A DNA stretch of 32,084 bases from Pseudomonas sp. GM78 (GCF_000282475.1 NZ_AKJF01000016.1:1-32084), one strand, 5' to 3'; shown: positions 8,381 to 16,990, numbered from the stretch's first letter. Notes: a model not told the origin generated them from the sequence alone. Translations and numbers: made by a program.

Positions 8381-11300
8381 TCGCTTTAAGGAGAACCTGA
8401 AATGGACGCTGGAAGAGCAAGGTGGCGATTTGCCCGGCGTCGGTCGACGGGCCCCAGCGAGCCGGGGGCGTGTCTGGTTTCCAATTTTCCTGGTTGGGTA
8501 TGCCCTTGCTGACAGTCAGGTGCTCGCGGTCGACCAGGCTTGCGAGGTTCTGCCAGGAAAGATCGTCGGGGGTAGGCCCCTTGGCTTTGCCATCGCCAGG
8601 ATTCTCGGCGGGTTTTTCAGCCTCGTCTGGATTCTCGTCAAGGCCAAACTTGGGCTCATCCATGGGCTGAGTGAGAGCGATGTACCAGCAGCTCTTGTCG
8701 GCGAGATCGGGAGCCCTGAGAAACTCTCGGCTTGCAGCCAGGCCGGCATAGGTGATGTCGGGATCGAGGAAACCCGGGAACATCTGTCGAATGGGATTGA
8801 GGTCGGGGTTGCCGATGGTCTGGATGAATTGGCCTGCATCCACGCGGCCGTGGATGGCAGATATGTCGGTATTGGGATACACCCGGAGCAGATCGCCACG
8901 CACAACCACGACGATATCTTCGCCGGGATGGAGGTCATCGGATGGACCGTTCTCGCCCAGACGCTTGGTCCATTCGTGAAGGGCGGCAATGTCGTTGGGC
9001 CCCGTGGAAGACCAGAAGTGAGCAAAACAGGTGCCCATGAGGTCTGTCGGATAGCGCCGCCATTGCAGTTCGCGCGCCATTTCGTAGTTCGCCCCCACCA
9101 AGAGCGCCTCGACGAAGCGAGCATTGGTGATGAGGATGCTGATCGAGTTCAGCGGCAGTTTTTCGGAGTGCCCCAGCAACCATTGCGGGTTGAGTCGCTT
9201 AAGTCGTTCGAGCACCGCATCTGGAAAGCGGGGTGCGGCCATAATCTGATGTGCTGGCGAGCGACGACGAGGGAGGCCGACAACTCTCTCGCTTGCCAGT
9301 GGCAATGCCCATTTGAGCATGCGGGTGTATTGACCCAGCGGTTCGAGACAATCAACGATCGATTGCTTGACGGTCTCGGTATCGAGCTTTATCACGGGGC
9401 GCAGCGCAGTGCGCTGTTCGGCAAGCGTGACAATTGGAGGCATCTGCTCGGTAACCGCTTTGACAATTTCGCTATCGTTCAGAATGGCGGGTGGACCGAA
9501 TTGGTAGTCGTGGTTGAACTGGGAAAAGAGGACACTCTGCATGCGCAAGTTTTGGCCTACAGCGGTGATCTTGTCGGCGTTCTGCTCAGTAATGGCACCT
9601 ACGAATTTGTTGAGGTTCTCCTGGCTTTTTTCAGAGAGCACATAGGTGGTATTTGCGGCGATGGCGGCTTTGCCCAGCACGCCGCCGGGTTGAATCAGTG
9701 TCGGGAGCTCCTTGGCTGCAACTGCAAACGCGTGCAACGGCTGGCCGACCTTGGCGGGTGCGGCAGCAGCAATAGCGTGGATTTGGGGGGAAAGCAGCGC
9801 TTTATCGGCGGCCCGGGTTGCAAGCTTTTTGAACTGGGTCGGTGTCGCGATGACGACGGCCTGGACAGTAGGGGACGCGACCAGGCCGGGGACGACGACG
9901 AATTGGTTCAACAGCTTCCCCAGCCCTGCGCCATTGCCCGCCTGTTGGACTATGAGCCCGCCCGGTTCAATGCCGAGTTTGCCGATATCCGGAACATGGC
10001 CTTCATCGTCGAGTTGACCGGCTTCGAACCGTTTGTGTTCGACTTCCGGGGCAAGGACGATTCTGTCCTTGAGGGTGGGGATGGTTGCGGTCAGCGCCTT
10101 GAGCTTATTGATACTGTCATCGAGCGTCAGGCCACTCATGGCGATGGTAACTCTCTCGCTGAGCGTGGGATCTTTGAAGAAATCCCTGAACTGCTCCGGT
10201 GCGACGTGCTGCACAGGAGTAAAGCGATTGCGCAAGACCGAACTGCCAGTGAGCATGATCGGTACAAGACTCTCGACGATGCCGGTGTTGTGCTGCGCGC
10301 CGTGAACCTGCATCGATGATCGCGCGACGGCCTTGGCGGCAAAACGCGTCGCGCGTCCAAAAGCGGCGCCAACGACGGTGAGCGGTAGCGAAGTGGCGAC
10401 GATCCGGGTAGCGACAGTCGTGCCGTCCACTATCAGGCGCCCAAGGGCCGGCGAGGTGAGGCGCAGGACGCTGGTTGCGCTGCGAACTTCGAGCCGCTTC
10501 TTGTGGAGCTGCAGTGCGGTGCTGAGGAAGACCTGGCTCCAACGCGCGCGGCGGTTGGCATCGGCGATGGACTGTAGCTGCTGCCAGGCTTGCGCCATCA
10601 GCGCTTCCTGGTCCTGTTGCACAATCCGAGTGCCAAGGGCTGCGGCGGCGCGCATTTCTGGGTCGGCATTGAGTTCCGTCAGCCAGGGAGCATTGCCGCT
10701 GACCACCACATCAGGACTCTGGGGCTGGTCGTCGATTGACGCCATCTGGGCATGCCAGCGGCCATAGATCGGCGGGCCGACCACGTAGCGCTCCTTACCC
10801 TTATCGTTCTTGGCTTTGGCCTTGGTGAGGTTCACCAGCATTTTGAGCTTGTTGTCGACGACCTGGCGAAGCTGCGCTTGGGTCTTGTCGTCTGAGATCG
10901 GAGAGAGTGGACCGGGCTTGCCATTGTTGGAGATTGCCGTGCCCATGTGTAGGGTGATCGGCTCGAATTCAGTCTTGCCGTTTGCGCCGAGCTTGGCAGC
11001 AAGGCGTGATGCCTTGGGGTGCAACCAGATACTGCGTTCGCCAACCGAGGCATCCGGTATGCAGGCGGTCAGCTTTTGTGCCAGCGTCTCGAAATCTCCT
11101 GCTGGGCCAGTCTTGAAGCGCCAATAGTGGAAGACCGGCAAGCGAACTTTAGCGTGTGAATCAATCGACCAGGCCAACGATGGTTCGGGGCCCGTCTCCT
11201 TCTCGAATTTAGGTATTTCGCCAAGCCCCGCCTGAACACCCAGGGCGAAGGTGGGAACGACGCACGCTACCCAGCTGTGGTTCTTCTCAAGTTTGCGCGG

Positions 11301-11870
11301 ACAGATCAGGCGCGAGATGATGAGACCACTATTGGACTCCCAGTCCTTGAGCAGATCGGCAGCTCTGCCGTCGGTTGCGACTTGCACATGGGCCCAGGCC
11401 CAGCTTTGGTTGAGGTCCGGCAATAGCTTAGGGCTAACAGTCAGGGTCGGGTTGGGTGCACCGGGTTTTATTTCCCAGTCATTATTTTTGTGGCAATCCT
11501 CAAGAACGATGAGGTTGATCCAGGGCTTGAGTTGATGGTGCTCGTTGGGCGCGTTAGGGGTGAGCAGCCAAGGGAGATCCGGGTGGGCAAATTCGATATG
11601 GGCGAGATAGTTTGCCTCGTGGATGTCGTTCTTGGGGCCGGGCGCCATCCTGACAACTTGGCTCGTTTCGAAACCGGTGACGTCTCCCGGGCCCAGCAAA
11701 CCATATTCACATTCGAAGTTGGTGTGTCGTTCCGCTCCTTCGCGCTCGGTCAAGTGCAACACTAAGCTAACCTTGGCCCTGGCGCGACCGTCCTTGAGAT
11801 TCCCCGCAGCAATCCCTGCCGCAGATCCGTGTCGGGAATAGGGGAGGAATTGATAGTTACTGGTGCTCAT
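8355..11870 (-). CDS. Operon gene 3: conserved giant protein, 1171 residues, unknown function
   Basis: I chose ATG at 11870 (MSTSNYQFLPYSRHG) over the in-frame ATG at 11885. The inner start overlaps the previous stop as ATGA and has GGGAG 8 bases upstream. The N-terminal part has YGLLGPGDVTGFE (56-68), then HPDLPWLLTPNAPNEH and LKPWINLIVLED (114-125). The C-terminal part holds NYEMARELQWRRYPTD (928-943) and GDLLRVYPNTDISAIHG. These motifs are familiar from uncharacterised proteins of distant bacteria, typically hypothetical. The middle (about 400-800) is helical and alanine-rich, with repeated LKDR/AAAP-type segments. No signal peptide or membrane segment is seen. It probably partners the products of its overlapping neighbours; the activity is unknown. 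Confidence 0.85.
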   Translation of the reverse strand: MSTSNYQFLPYSRHGSAAGIAAGNLKDGRARAKVSLVLHLTEREGAERHTNFECEYGLLGPGDVTGFETSQVVRMAPGPKNDIHEANYLAHIEFAHPDLPWLLTPNAPNEHHQLKPWINLIVLEDCHKNNDWEIKPGAPNPTLTVSPKLLPDLNQSWAWAHVQVATDGRAADLLKDWESNSGLIISRLICPRKLEKNHSWVACVVPTFALGVQAGLGEIPKFEKETGPEPSLAWSIDSHAKVRLPVFHYWRFKTGPAGDFETLAQKLTACIPDASVGERSIWLHPKASRLAAKLGANGKTEFEPITLHMGTAISNNGKPGPLSPISDDKTQAQLRQVVDNKLKMLVNLTKAKAKNDKGKERYVVGPPIYGRWHAQMASIDDQPQSPDVVVSGNAPWLTELNADPEMRAAAALGTRIVQQDQEALMAQAWQQLQSIADANRRARWSQVFLSTALQLHKKRLEVRSATSVLRLTSPALGRLIVDGTTVATRIVATSLPLTVVGAAFGRATRFAAKAVARSSMQVHGAQHNTGIVESLVPIMLTGSSVLRNRFTPVQHVAPEQFRDFFKDPTLSERVTIAMSGLTLDDSINKLKALTATIPTLKDRIVLAPEVEHKRFEAGQLDDEGHVPDIGKLGIEPGGLIVQQAGNGAGLGKLLNQFVVVPGLVASPTVQAVVIATPTQFKKLATRAADKALLSPQIHAIAAAAPAKVGQPLHAFAVAAKELPTLIQPGGVLGKAAIAANTTYVLSEKSQENLNKFVGAITEQNADKITAVGQNLRMQSVLFSQFNHDYQFGPPAILNDSEIVKAVTEQMPPIVTLAEQRTALRPVIKLDTETVKQSIVDCLEPLGQYTRMLKWALPLASERVVGLPRRRSPAHQIMAAPRFPDAVLERLKRLNPQWLLGHSEKLPLNSISILITNARFVEALLVGANYEMARELQWRRYPTDLMGTCFAHFWSSTGPNDIAALHEWTKRLGENGPSDDLHPGEDIVVVVRGDLLRVYPNTDISAIHGRVDAGQFIQTIGNPDLNPIRQMFPGFLDPDITYAGLAASREFLRAPDLADKSCWYIALTQPMDEPKFGLDENPDEAEKPAENPGDGKAKGPTPDDLSWQNLASLVDREHLTVSKGIPNQENWKPDTPPARWGPSTDAGQIATLLFQRPFQVLLKASDYIANPK

Positions 11871-13849
11871 GCCTGAAGCTCCCATTGCGCAATTGCGGTC
11901 AGAGCACGACCGGCCGCATCGGTCAGACCGATAGTGGCTCCCGGCTGGACGGCAATACCGGGGTCCAGAACCGTTATCAATTGCTCGAACTTGTGGACGG
12001 GGCGCAAGTGCTCACCGATGATCACGCTCGAAAAAAAATCATCCCGGTTGAGCTTCGCCATGATCAGGCGATCGTTACGTAGTTCGCGGATTTCGTAGGT
12101 ACAGGGGCAGCTCGATTCCAGCCCTTGCATAGAGGCCGCCGATCCGATGTCGAGACCACAAGGAAGATCGACATAGCCGCTGCGGCTGAGCCGGTCATTG
12201 CCTTCGATCCGCAGGAAGCGGTCGGGGATGAACTTGTCCATCACCAACCTGAGCTCGATCTTGTCTAGGTTGACGCTAAGGGTCACCGGCTTGGGAAGGG
12301 TGACGCCATCGACCAGTGCCAGTTCAGTTGCTATCGGGATTCTGTGCTGCCGGAAGGATACGCCGCTCAAGGGATGAAACAGCGTGTCCTCGCCAGCTCC
12401 ACCTCGCAACCTCACAATCGGCGGCACTTCGGCGGAGGTCACAGCCCAGTTTGAAGGTTCCTTCAACGCCTCCTGGAGAACGCAGAGTGGATCAAGTGCC
12501 GATGCCCGTACGGCTTCTGGTCCCCAGCTCAGTGACGGCAAGTCGATATCGACATCGAAGAATAGGATCGAGATCGAGGCATGCCCGTTTATGCGCCATT
12601 TAGCGGGGCCGCTGAAGACTCCACTGAGGCTGATACTGGCGACGTCGAAATCGGCGCATTCGACGCTGACCTCACCCGTCAAATCAGCCTCGAAAGTGAA
12701 GGGGTCATATTGGATAAATGCGTCGAAATGCGCGTGGCCGTGGATACCATAACCATCGATGCCCGCGATCAGCTCGACCACGGCACCGAACTGCAGTGCA
12801 GTGGTGGTGATGGCGAGATAGGCCTCCGCCCGCAGCTGCATCAGCGGGTTGGGTGACAGATCGACGCTGAGCCGCCGCATCCCGGTCATCCCTTCAGGAG
12901 CGGCATACCCAGGGTAGAATCCACCCGCTGACAGGACAAAGAGCGGGTCGGGACCGGTGATCATGCGAAGGCGGATATCGCCATCGACTGGCATGAAAAT
13001 GATGCGCGAATTGCGGAGCGTTGCATCGATGCGCACACCCGATTGGTCGATATCACCCTTGATCAGGGCTTGCAGGTAGATGAGAGGAGCGGACTCAGAA
13101 GGAAGCGTAACCGCGATACGGCCAAGGATGATGGCCTTGGCGTCGGCGGTTGACAGGATGATGGCAAGGGTCGCAGACATCATCGTCGGTGTGCCCCAGC
13201 CCATCTTTACCATCGGCCCGACAAGCACGCCGCCATCCTTGTAGGGGAAGCAGCGGCTGGCCACATCAAGCAAGTGCGGCGCTTCGACGACGGGGTCTCG
13301 GGGGAAGAGCAACCGGGAGAGGTCGCCTGCACTCAAGGCATCGGTCAGAGCATCCTCATTGGCATGACGGTTTATGCCGACAATGCCACCTACACCGACA
13401 AGGGTAAAACCGAATGAGAGCTGCAGTGGCGGGTTGAATTCGGCAGCCATGAGCAGGAGCGTCGAAAACTGGTCGAGCCCGATGACAGCTAGCGCATTGA
13501 CGCTGATAACGCCCAGATTGGCCGCGAATGAGCCCCTCAGTTCCTTGTTGCTTTCGCCATATTGCGCTAGATATCCGCCGCCGCTTACCGGCGGGACGGT
13601 GATTTCGGCGGCCATGCCTCGAGGCGGTTTTGGAATAGGGTTGAATGAAAGCGCTCCGAGGTCGCCATCGCCGCCCTTTTTGAGCTGGATTTCGATCATC
13701 GCGCCGAACCTGTCCACCGTCGCAGAGATGCCTGGCAGGCTGATGGAAGCAGTCGCGTCAATGCCAAAAGACAAGAGCGTATTCGGATTTTCCGAAGGCC
13801 GAGACGAGGAAATGTCGAGATCGATGATGATCTTGGTGCTGTCGCTCAT
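11867..13849 (-). CDS. Operon gene 2: DUF6603-like beta-rich protein, 660 residues
   Basis: Residues about 100-445 match the DUF6603 pattern as I know it: GVGGIVGINR (152-161), LLFPRDPV (180-187), GGVLVGPMVKMGWGTP (206-221), and a long run of alternating hydrophobic strands ending GPAKWRINGHASISILFFDV (414-433). Such alternation suggests an elongated, all-beta body with one hydrophobic face. The last 200 residues form a separate domain with a CPC pair near residue 590 and no family I recognise. There is no signal peptide. The ATG overlaps the upstream stop as ATGA (13846-13849), so it is coupled to the 293-residue protein, whose beta-rich part looks similar in style. DUF6603 has no established function. 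A scaffold or lipid/hydrophobic-ligand role would be speculation. Confidence 0.8.
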   Translation of the reverse strand: MSDSTKIIIDLDISSSRPSENPNTLLSFGIDATASISLPGISATVDRFGAMIEIQLKKGGDGDLGALSFNPIPKPPRGMAAEITVPPVSGGGYLAQYGESNKELRGSFAANLGVISVNALAVIGLDQFSTLLLMAAEFNPPLQLSFGFTLVGVGGIVGINRHANEDALTDALSAGDLSRLLFPRDPVVEAPHLLDVASRCFPYKDGGVLVGPMVKMGWGTPTMMSATLAIILSTADAKAIILGRIAVTLPSESAPLIYLQALIKGDIDQSGVRIDATLRNSRIIFMPVDGDIRLRMITGPDPLFVLSAGGFYPGYAAPEGMTGMRRLSVDLSPNPLMQLRAEAYLAITTTALQFGAVVELIAGIDGYGIHGHAHFDAFIQYDPFTFEADLTGEVSVECADFDVASISLSGVFSGPAKWRINGHASISILFFDVDIDLPSLSWGPEAVRASALDPLCVLQEALKEPSNWAVTSAEVPPIVRLRGGAGEDTLFHPLSGVSFRQHRIPIATELALVDGVTLPKPVTLSVNLDKIELRLVMDKFIPDRFLRIEGNDRLSRSGYVDLPCGLDIGSAASMQGLESSCPCTYEIRELRNDRLIMAKLNRDDFFSSVIIGEHLRPVHKFEQLITVLDPGIAVQPGATIGLTDAAGRALTAIAQWELQA

Positions 13850-14727
13850 GGCGCGCTCGAATGGTTGAGTTCGAAGACCGGTGACTGGCCCTTCTCCACA
13901 GTGAGCGAGGGGCTGTACTGCTCGTTAAGTGGGTTGGTGCTGAACATGACCCAAAGATTTCCGAGCAAGGGCCTCAGGTCTGCCTTGGCTCCAAGGCCAG
14001 GTGCCTTGGGCTCGCCCATCTGCGCAAAAACGCTCCAGTCAATCGTGCCGTCGGCAGTGACCTCGAGTTTGCCTCCGAGCGCTGGTGCACCGATGGTCAG
14101 GTCGAATCCCATATCTGCTGCGGTAGTGCCAGCGAGGATGGGTGCGGCGAACGCCATCTTGGCGGTGATGCTGGCGGTGCCGACCCCCACTCTGGTTATC
14201 GCGCCTCCGATGGGGATACGGAATTCGACATCGCCAACTCCGGCGGCCTCGAGCTTTAAATGGCCGACGTCCTTGTTAATTTTTGGGCCCTTGCGGGTCG
14301 AGACGATGAAGCCGCTGATGGCATTCGGACCGAGGGATATGGCTAGACTGAGTTCGGCTTCGCCGGCGCCTAAGGGTTGGGTGAAGTTGAGGAGCAGTGC
14401 CCGGTTCCAGTTCTCACCAGGATTATCCCAGACGCCGATGGTAAGCTGTTCGCCTACGATATTTCTGAGCTGGACGGCCAGGAAGATCATCAGGCTCAAC
14501 CAATCGGGTGGATCGACCACCCGCTGGAGTTCCTTCCATAGGTCATCGGGTAGCTTGGCGATCTGGCGCTTGGCATTGTCGGCAACTGTCCCGACCTGCT
14601 CGATCGTTTTGGACAGAATGTCGGTGAACCGATCGGGCGCCTTCTGCACAATTTGGCTAGCCTCAGCAATGCCGTTCTGAAGCACTGTTGCGAGCTCATT
14701 CGCCAGTTGGTCTAATGCAGATGCCAT
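13846..14727 (-). CDS. Operon gene 1: helical-plus-beta protein, 293 residues, unknown function
   Basis: First gene of the operon. Residues 1-75 are strongly helical and amphipathic (LDQLANELATVLQNGIAEAS, then IEQVGTVADNAKRQIAKLPD), with an apolipoprotein- or phasin-like look. From about 85 onward the sequence is beta-rich, with regularly alternating strands such as AELSLAISLG, GFIVSTRKG and GTASITAKMAF, similar in style to the DUF6603-like product encoded next. No signal peptide, no true transmembrane helix and no catalytic motif are seen. The start ATG at 14727 has GGAGTTGAGCG just upstream. Since it heads the operon and is ATGA-coupled to gene 2, it may bind that protein. Family not recognised. 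Confidence 0.8.
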   Translation of the reverse strand: MASALDQLANELATVLQNGIAEASQIVQKAPDRFTDILSKTIEQVGTVADNAKRQIAKLPDDLWKELQRVVDPPDWLSLMIFLAVQLRNIVGEQLTIGVWDNPGENWNRALLLNFTQPLGAGEAELSLAISLGPNAISGFIVSTRKGPKINKDVGHLKLEAAGVGDVEFRIPIGGAITRVGVGTASITAKMAFAAPILAGTTAADMGFDLTIGAPALGGKLEVTADGTIDWSVFAQMGEPKAPGLGAKADLRPLLGNLWVMFSTNPLNEQYSPSLTVEKGQSPVFELNHSSAP

Positions 14728-14783
14728 TCGCTCAACTCCAGCCGATTGCGGGGATGAGGTATACGCGCGAAATAAATGCTCAG

Positions 14784-14789
14784 ATTATC
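14784..14789 (-). promoter_or_regulatory. Candidate -10 box for the five-gene operon
   Basis: The minus strand reads GATAAT here, one mismatch from TATAAT, 57 bases upstream of the first start codon. No good -35 box sits at the right spacing. The rest of 14728-14920 contains no gene that I can see. Confidence 0.2.
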
Positions 14790-14920
14790 CAGCGGATTGG
14801 GTCGTTGGAAGTTAGCTTCAAATGTTAGCGCGTACAAACGGCGTCCTCAGAACGATTGGAAATTGAGTAAATTTCGGAATTTCGGCGTTTTCCAAGGTGG
14901 TTGTCGCGTCAGCCATCAAA

Positions 14921-15199
14921 CTATGCAGCTTGATCGAGGTGCTGCCGCTCCTGATTGGGGTTCAGCAGCACCGTACCAATCGGCTTCCAATTGCGAGTTC
15001 GTCCTGACCATCGCTCTGGATTCTTGTTTCGTGCCTGTTCATACAGCTCATGGCGTAGGGCCAGGATTTCCCCGTCTTGGCCCCGGTGACGTTCTGCTGG
15101 TGTAACGAAGCGGATACGGCTATGGCGATGCTCGTGGTTGTACCAACGGATAAAGTCCCGCACCCAGCACCTCGCAGCGTCCAGGCTTTCAAAGCCCTT
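14921..15199 (-). pseudogene. IS3-family transposase OrfB, C-terminal fragment
   Basis: Reading down from about 15199 the frame gives KGFESLDAARCWVRDFIRWY, then NHEHRHSRIRFVTPAERHRG and a tail ending NPNQERQHLDQAA before the stop. This is the last ~92 residues of an IS3-type OrfB: the block after the third catalytic residue, with the WYNHEHRHS and RFVTPAERH motifs. Everything upstream is missing and is replaced by a group II intron fragment starting at 15211. It lies about 190 bases upstream of the operon start and transcribes in the same direction. Confidence 0.8.
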
Positions 15200-15210
15200 A
15201 TGCGTCTGAG

Positions 15211-15291
15211 GTTGCGAGCGACACAGACATCAAAGGCATAGTGCAGAAACATGTTGGCCAGCAACGGGCTTACGATGCCACCTTGCGGCGT
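15211..15291 (-). pseudogene. Group II intron reverse transcriptase fragment
   Basis: The 27 codons read TPQGGIVSPLLANMFLHYAF then DVCVARN, the signature fingers/palm segment of group II intron reverse transcriptases just before the YADD active site. No upstream or downstream intron protein remains. The fragment is squeezed between IS3 and IS5 remnants, showing nested insertion and deletion. Confidence 0.75.
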
Positions 15292-15309
15292 ACAGCACGT
15301 TCGAAAAAC

Positions 15310-15681
15310 GAGCTCGATCCCCCAGATAGCTATTGATTAGCGCCAGAATCCCAGCTGCCACCTTGTGTTACTCCAGCAAGCGCCGGAAGTTGATCATGGT
15401 GATTGCATCGGAAATGCGCTCCTGGCTTGGGTCGGCGAACTGACGCAGGATTGTGCTTTAGTGCAGCGCTTACTCCTTCGCCGGATCGCTGTAGCCGAAC
15501 CAGTTCTGCATCGGGTGTACACGCACACCATCAACGAATAGTATGACCGACCACCTTCGCCATTCGGGTAGTGCGGCTCGATCAGGCAATTAAGGCCTTC
15601 CATGGCACCCCCATCAGGAACAACTCCTTGCGCGTCTGTTTGCGTTTGCCGACGTACTTAGCGTCGGCGAAGGTCACCTCC
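15310..15681 (-). pseudogene. IS5-family transposase, N-terminal fragment with frameshifts
   Basis: From about 15681 downward the minus strand reads TFADAKYVGKRKQTRKELFL, then after a frame change IEPHYPNGEGGRS, QNWFGYSDPA, and near the end INFRRLLE, an in-frame stop, HKVAAGILALINSYLGD. These are the successive N-terminal motifs of IS5-family transposases (LIALIEPHYP, MQNWFGYSDPAMEEALYE, NFRRLLE, ILAVINGYLGDRG in intact members). Several frameshifts and a stop are present and the catalytic DDE domain is absent. Confidence 0.75.
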
Positions 15682-15751
15682 TTCAGCGCGTCTCTAAAAA
15701 CGGATCTGAACGTTGGCTTCAAAGTGAAGATTTGCAATATATGTTATTTCA

Positions 15752-15769
15752 AATTTACAAGTGTAAATT
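15752..15769. promoter_or_regulatory. Perfect palindrome upstream of the hemopexin gene
   Basis: AATTTACA and TGTAAATT form a perfect 8+8 inverted repeat with a 2-base centre, 51 bases before the ATG. It lies in an AT-rich stretch that differs from the flanking IS debris. Size and place fit an operator for a dimeric regulator; the regulator is unknown. Confidence 0.4.
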
Positions 15770-15820
15770 CTTACCACTCTTCCTACACTGATCCCAACTG
15801 GTGCACTGGGAGGTGGTGAA

Positions 15821-16990
15821 ATGATTACTAAAGCATACTTCATTTATGGTGGAAATTACGTTAGATATGATGCCGCAACAGATTCAAGTGATGCAGGATA
15901 TCCAAAGCAGATCTCCGGTAATTGGCAAGGCTTTTCCGCCTCCGGATTTGACGCAGGGATAGAGGCTGCTGTAGATGATAACGGATTAAAAATATACTTC
16001 TTTAAAGGAGGTCAATATGTTAGATATGATATTTCTTCAAATAGGATTGATAATGGCTATCCGTTGAGGATTGCCGACCTTTGGCCTGGAATGTCTGACT
16101 CTGGATTTGACTCAAATATTGATGCTGCGGTCAACTGGGGTAATGGCAAGATATTCTTCTTTAAAGGCAACCAATATCTAAGGTACGACTTGGCCGCAGA
16201 TCATACGGATAATGGCTATCCTGTTTTAATATCAGATGGGTGGCCTGGCTTTCAAGCGGCGGGCTTTGCAGATTCAATAGACGCGATAGTAAACTGGGGG
16301 AACGGCAAGGTTTATTTCTTCAAGAGCGACAAATATTTGAGATATGATATTGCTGCCGATGCAATAGATCCAGGATACCCAGATGATATTGGTAATGGAT
16401 GGGATATAGGCCCGCAAGGAAGGATAGACGCCGCATGGACGATTTCACATCAACCAATAAATCCCACGAACTTCAACTACTTAGGTCAACAATTCTTTGC
16501 AAAACTAAAAGCCACCTGTGTGCAACTGAATTGTAGCGCTGAAGACCTGCTGGGTGTAATGGAAAGTGAGAGCAGCATTCAACCAAGTGCGCAAAATCCC
16601 AATGGCAAGGCAACAGGATTAATCCAGTTCATGCCTCAAACCTTGATAGGTCTTGGATGGAATAATGGTCCAGATGCATTCAGGCAACTATCTGCATTAG
16701 ATCAATTGCCCTATGTAGAGAATTATTATCGTCCACATGTAGGCAAGCTCGCAACAGCAGGACGGTTATATCTGGCTACATTTCTCCCCGCCTTGCTAAC
16801 CCCCAACACCCAAGAGGCAGATGTTGTATGTGAGCCCGGCGGAATAAATAGTCAATTTTATCAGCCAAATCAGATGCTGGACACCAATAAAGATGGGAAA
16901 ATTACTGTAAGCGACCTAACTGAGCGCATCACCAAGGTTCAGCAAGGCGCCAGATGGGACGCATTGTTGGCATTACTGAATGGCGCTTGA
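15821..16990 (+). CDS. Hemopexin-repeat protein with lytic-transglycosylase-like and EF-hand segments
   Basis: The 389-residue protein starts with four hemopexin/photopexin-type repeats (about 3-50, 55-104, 107-156 and 160-206), each carrying YFFKG..YLRYD, a DNGYP turn and IDAAVNW. Residues about 220-330 look like a lytic transglycosylase/lysozyme fold: VMESESSIQPSAQNP with the catalytic Glu at 248 or 250, then TGLIQFMPQTLIGLGW (265-280). An EF-hand loop follows, DTNKDGKITVSD (354-365), with ligands at 1, 3, 5 and 12. No signal peptide is present, so export would need a dedicated machine or lysis. GGGAGGTGG precedes the ATG. The gene is visibly AT-richer than its neighbours, pointing to recent transfer. 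A secreted, calcium-dependent peptidoglycan-cutting effector with a binding propeller is a reasonable inference. Confidence 0.85.
   Translation: MITKAYFIYGGNYVRYDAATDSSDAGYPKQISGNWQGFSASGFDAGIEAAVDDNGLKIYFFKGGQYVRYDISSNRIDNGYPLRIADLWPGMSDSGFDSNIDAAVNWGNGKIFFFKGNQYLRYDLAADHTDNGYPVLISDGWPGFQAAGFADSIDAIVNWGNGKVYFFKSDKYLRYDIAADAIDPGYPDDIGNGWDIGPQGRIDAAWTISHQPINPTNFNYLGQQFFAKLKATCVQLNCSAEDLLGVMESESSIQPSAQNPNGKATGLIQFMPQTLIGLGWNNGPDAFRQLSALDQLPYVENYYRPHVGKLATAGRLYLATFLPALLTPNTQEADVVCEPGGINSQFYQPNQMLDTNKDGKITVSDLTERITKVQQGARWDALLALLNGA

Noticed and set aside
8223-10319. 698-codon plus-strand open frame
   Set aside because: It is antisense to the 1171- and 1550-residue genes, which have conserved motifs and coupled starts. 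Its own translation shows no family pattern and no ribosome-binding site.
13865-14680. 271-codon plus-strand open frame
   Set aside because: Shadow of the 293-residue gene; Ser/Pro/Arg-rich composition typical of an antisense frame in GC-rich DNA.
2041-14727. Phage tail, type VI or extracellular contractile injection system
   Set aside because: No sheath, tube, spike, baseplate or AAA+ ATPase motif is visible in any of the five proteins, so the large proteins alone do not support this label.
15821-16990. Haem-uptake hemopexin or haemophore
   Set aside because: Only one four-bladed repeat set is present with no TonB receptor or export partner nearby, and the C-terminal domain looks like a peptidoglycan-cleaving enzyme.
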